From: JAMCRM01 sp035561075
GTDB lineage: Bacteria > Acidobacteriota > Terriglobia > Bryobacterales > Bryobacteraceae
Length of the DNA: 64,000 nt
NCBI GenBank assembly: GCA_035561075.1
Contig: DATMYF010000081.1
Coordinates: 1 to 64,000, forward strand
Direction: 5' to 3'
Shown: in pieces, positions 63,564 through 64,000 of the stretch
Position numbering within the stretch: position 1 is the stretch's first letter
How the letters are laid out: each line of letters starts with the position of its first letter
Program-made: the position numbers and the translations under genes
Notes under the pieces: generated by a model
What the model was told of the DNA's origin: nothing
What the model saw: only the letters and a program-made list of their open reading frames with translations
The model's database searches: none

Positions 63564-64000
63564 GCCCGGCGCCTGGTCCGAGTCCCCTGTAATAGTCGTA
63601 GAGCTTCTGTTGGAATTCGCGGTTCATAGGGCGGGAGGCGTCGTAGGGAGGACTGTGCCGCACCTGCTCCCGGGTCAAGTCGACAGAGACGGTGCGGTCG
63701 GTCCAACTCACCTTCTGTACTCGCCCCACGTCCACCAGAACGTGGCCGCCCGGCCACCACGGCTTGGTGTTCACCAGGACGTAGCGGACCAGCCAGTCTT
63801 CATCGTCGAGGATGAGGTCCTGGACGCTGCCGATACCGCCGTCGGTAGCGTTGATGTTGTAGCCGGAGAGTTCCTTCGCGCTACGGAGGTGGGGGTCGCC
63901 CCCGATATCCTGCTCGTCCGTCTCGGCGGGGATAATGCCGGGCCCCATCACATCCATTTCGGTTGGAGCGATGAAGCCGGCCGGTGCCGTCCAGTAGGCC
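63559..64000 (-). CDS. PRC-barrel protein, partial at window edge
   Basis: At least 146 residues. The frame has no stop up to base 64000 (AYWTAPAGFIAPTE precedes the internal ATG at 63957), so the N-terminus is outside the window. Contains one full PRC-barrel (HLRSAKELSGYNINATDGGIGSVQDLILDDEDW, then VRYVLVNTKPWW and VLVDVGRVQKVSW). The family occurs in RimM, photosynthetic reaction centre H subunits and bacterial membrane-associated or stress proteins; a tandem of two PRC-barrels is common in this type. Role unknown. Confidence 0.78.
   Translation of the reverse strand, partial: AYWTAPAGFIAPTEMDVMGPGIIPAETDEQDIGGDPHLRSAKELSGYNINATDGGIGSVQDLILDDEDWLVRYVLVNTKPWWPGGHVLVDVGRVQKVSWTDRTVSVDLTREQVRHSPPYDASRPMNREFQQKLYDYYRGLGPGAGR

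Overview
The window is a G+C-rich, densely packed chromosomal segment that reads like an acidobacterium of the Solibacter/Bryobacter type (Bryobacterales). This is inferred from gene content only: Oar-like TonB-dependent receptors with carboxypeptidase-regulatory domains, a VWFA protein of the acidobacterial family, Tat-type secreted sugar isomerases, Gfo/Idh/MocA and aldo/keto enzymes, a DUF6807 domain, a DUF4886 esterase, and an ECF sigma/anti-sigma pair. No rRNA, tRNA, CRISPR array, intact insertion sequence or phage gene was seen.

Layout. 0-8.3 kb: partial SGNH esterase, TgpA-like transglutaminase coupled to a DUF2339 membrane protein, an FG-GAP protein, a secreted oxidoreductase and an unfamiliar protein made of three ~92-residue repeats. 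8.3-13.4 kb: hemQ, then an arsenic/thiol cluster (Acr3, two ArsR regulators, a frameshifted permease, a CXXC thioredoxin-like protein) and a membrane-anchored hemerythrin. 13.5-17.9 kb: a frameshifted membrane protein, an old-yellow-enzyme/GltD fusion flavoprotein and a sugar isomerase. 18.0-23.7 kb: a tightly coupled operon valS-nadC-birA-coaX-unknown ending in a terminator. 23.8-25.9 kb: NTF2-like protein and recN.

26.0-33.5 kb is the most remarkable part: a Cys-rich MarR-type regulator followed by hdrC-hdrB-hdrA-mvhD-mvhG-mvhA and a hydrogenase maturation protease, all overlapping or nearly so. This encodes a complete soluble heterodisulfide-reductase/[NiFe]-hydrogenase complex (MvhADG-HdrABC type), known as an electron-bifurcating enzyme of methanogens, here in a bacterium where coenzymes M and B are not expected.

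33.5-38.9 kb: REC-GGDEF response regulator, ECF sigma/anti-sigma/secreted protein trio, and a GntR(YtrA)-ABC transporter unit. 39.1-49.5 kb: a large Oar-like receptor, an alpha-toroid lyase-like protein with a sulfatase, a VWFA protein, a HAD phosphatase and a frameshifted NAD-epimerase. 49.6-52.5 kb: SDR, a receiver-like/DUF3052 fusion, a phosphoribosyltransferase, a cupin and a gene remnant. 52.5-64 kb: a carbohydrate module (MR/MLE-DUF6807 fusion, GH9 glycosidase, aldo/keto reductase, sugar isomerase, SDR, TonB receptor), oligopeptidase B and a partial PRC-barrel protein.

Two genome-scale traits stand out. Many first genes of transcription units have a TANNNT -10-like box ending only 6-8 bases before the start codon and no Shine-Dalgarno, which points to frequent leaderless mRNAs. 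Three genes carry single-base frameshifts, which could be real decay or sequencing indels.
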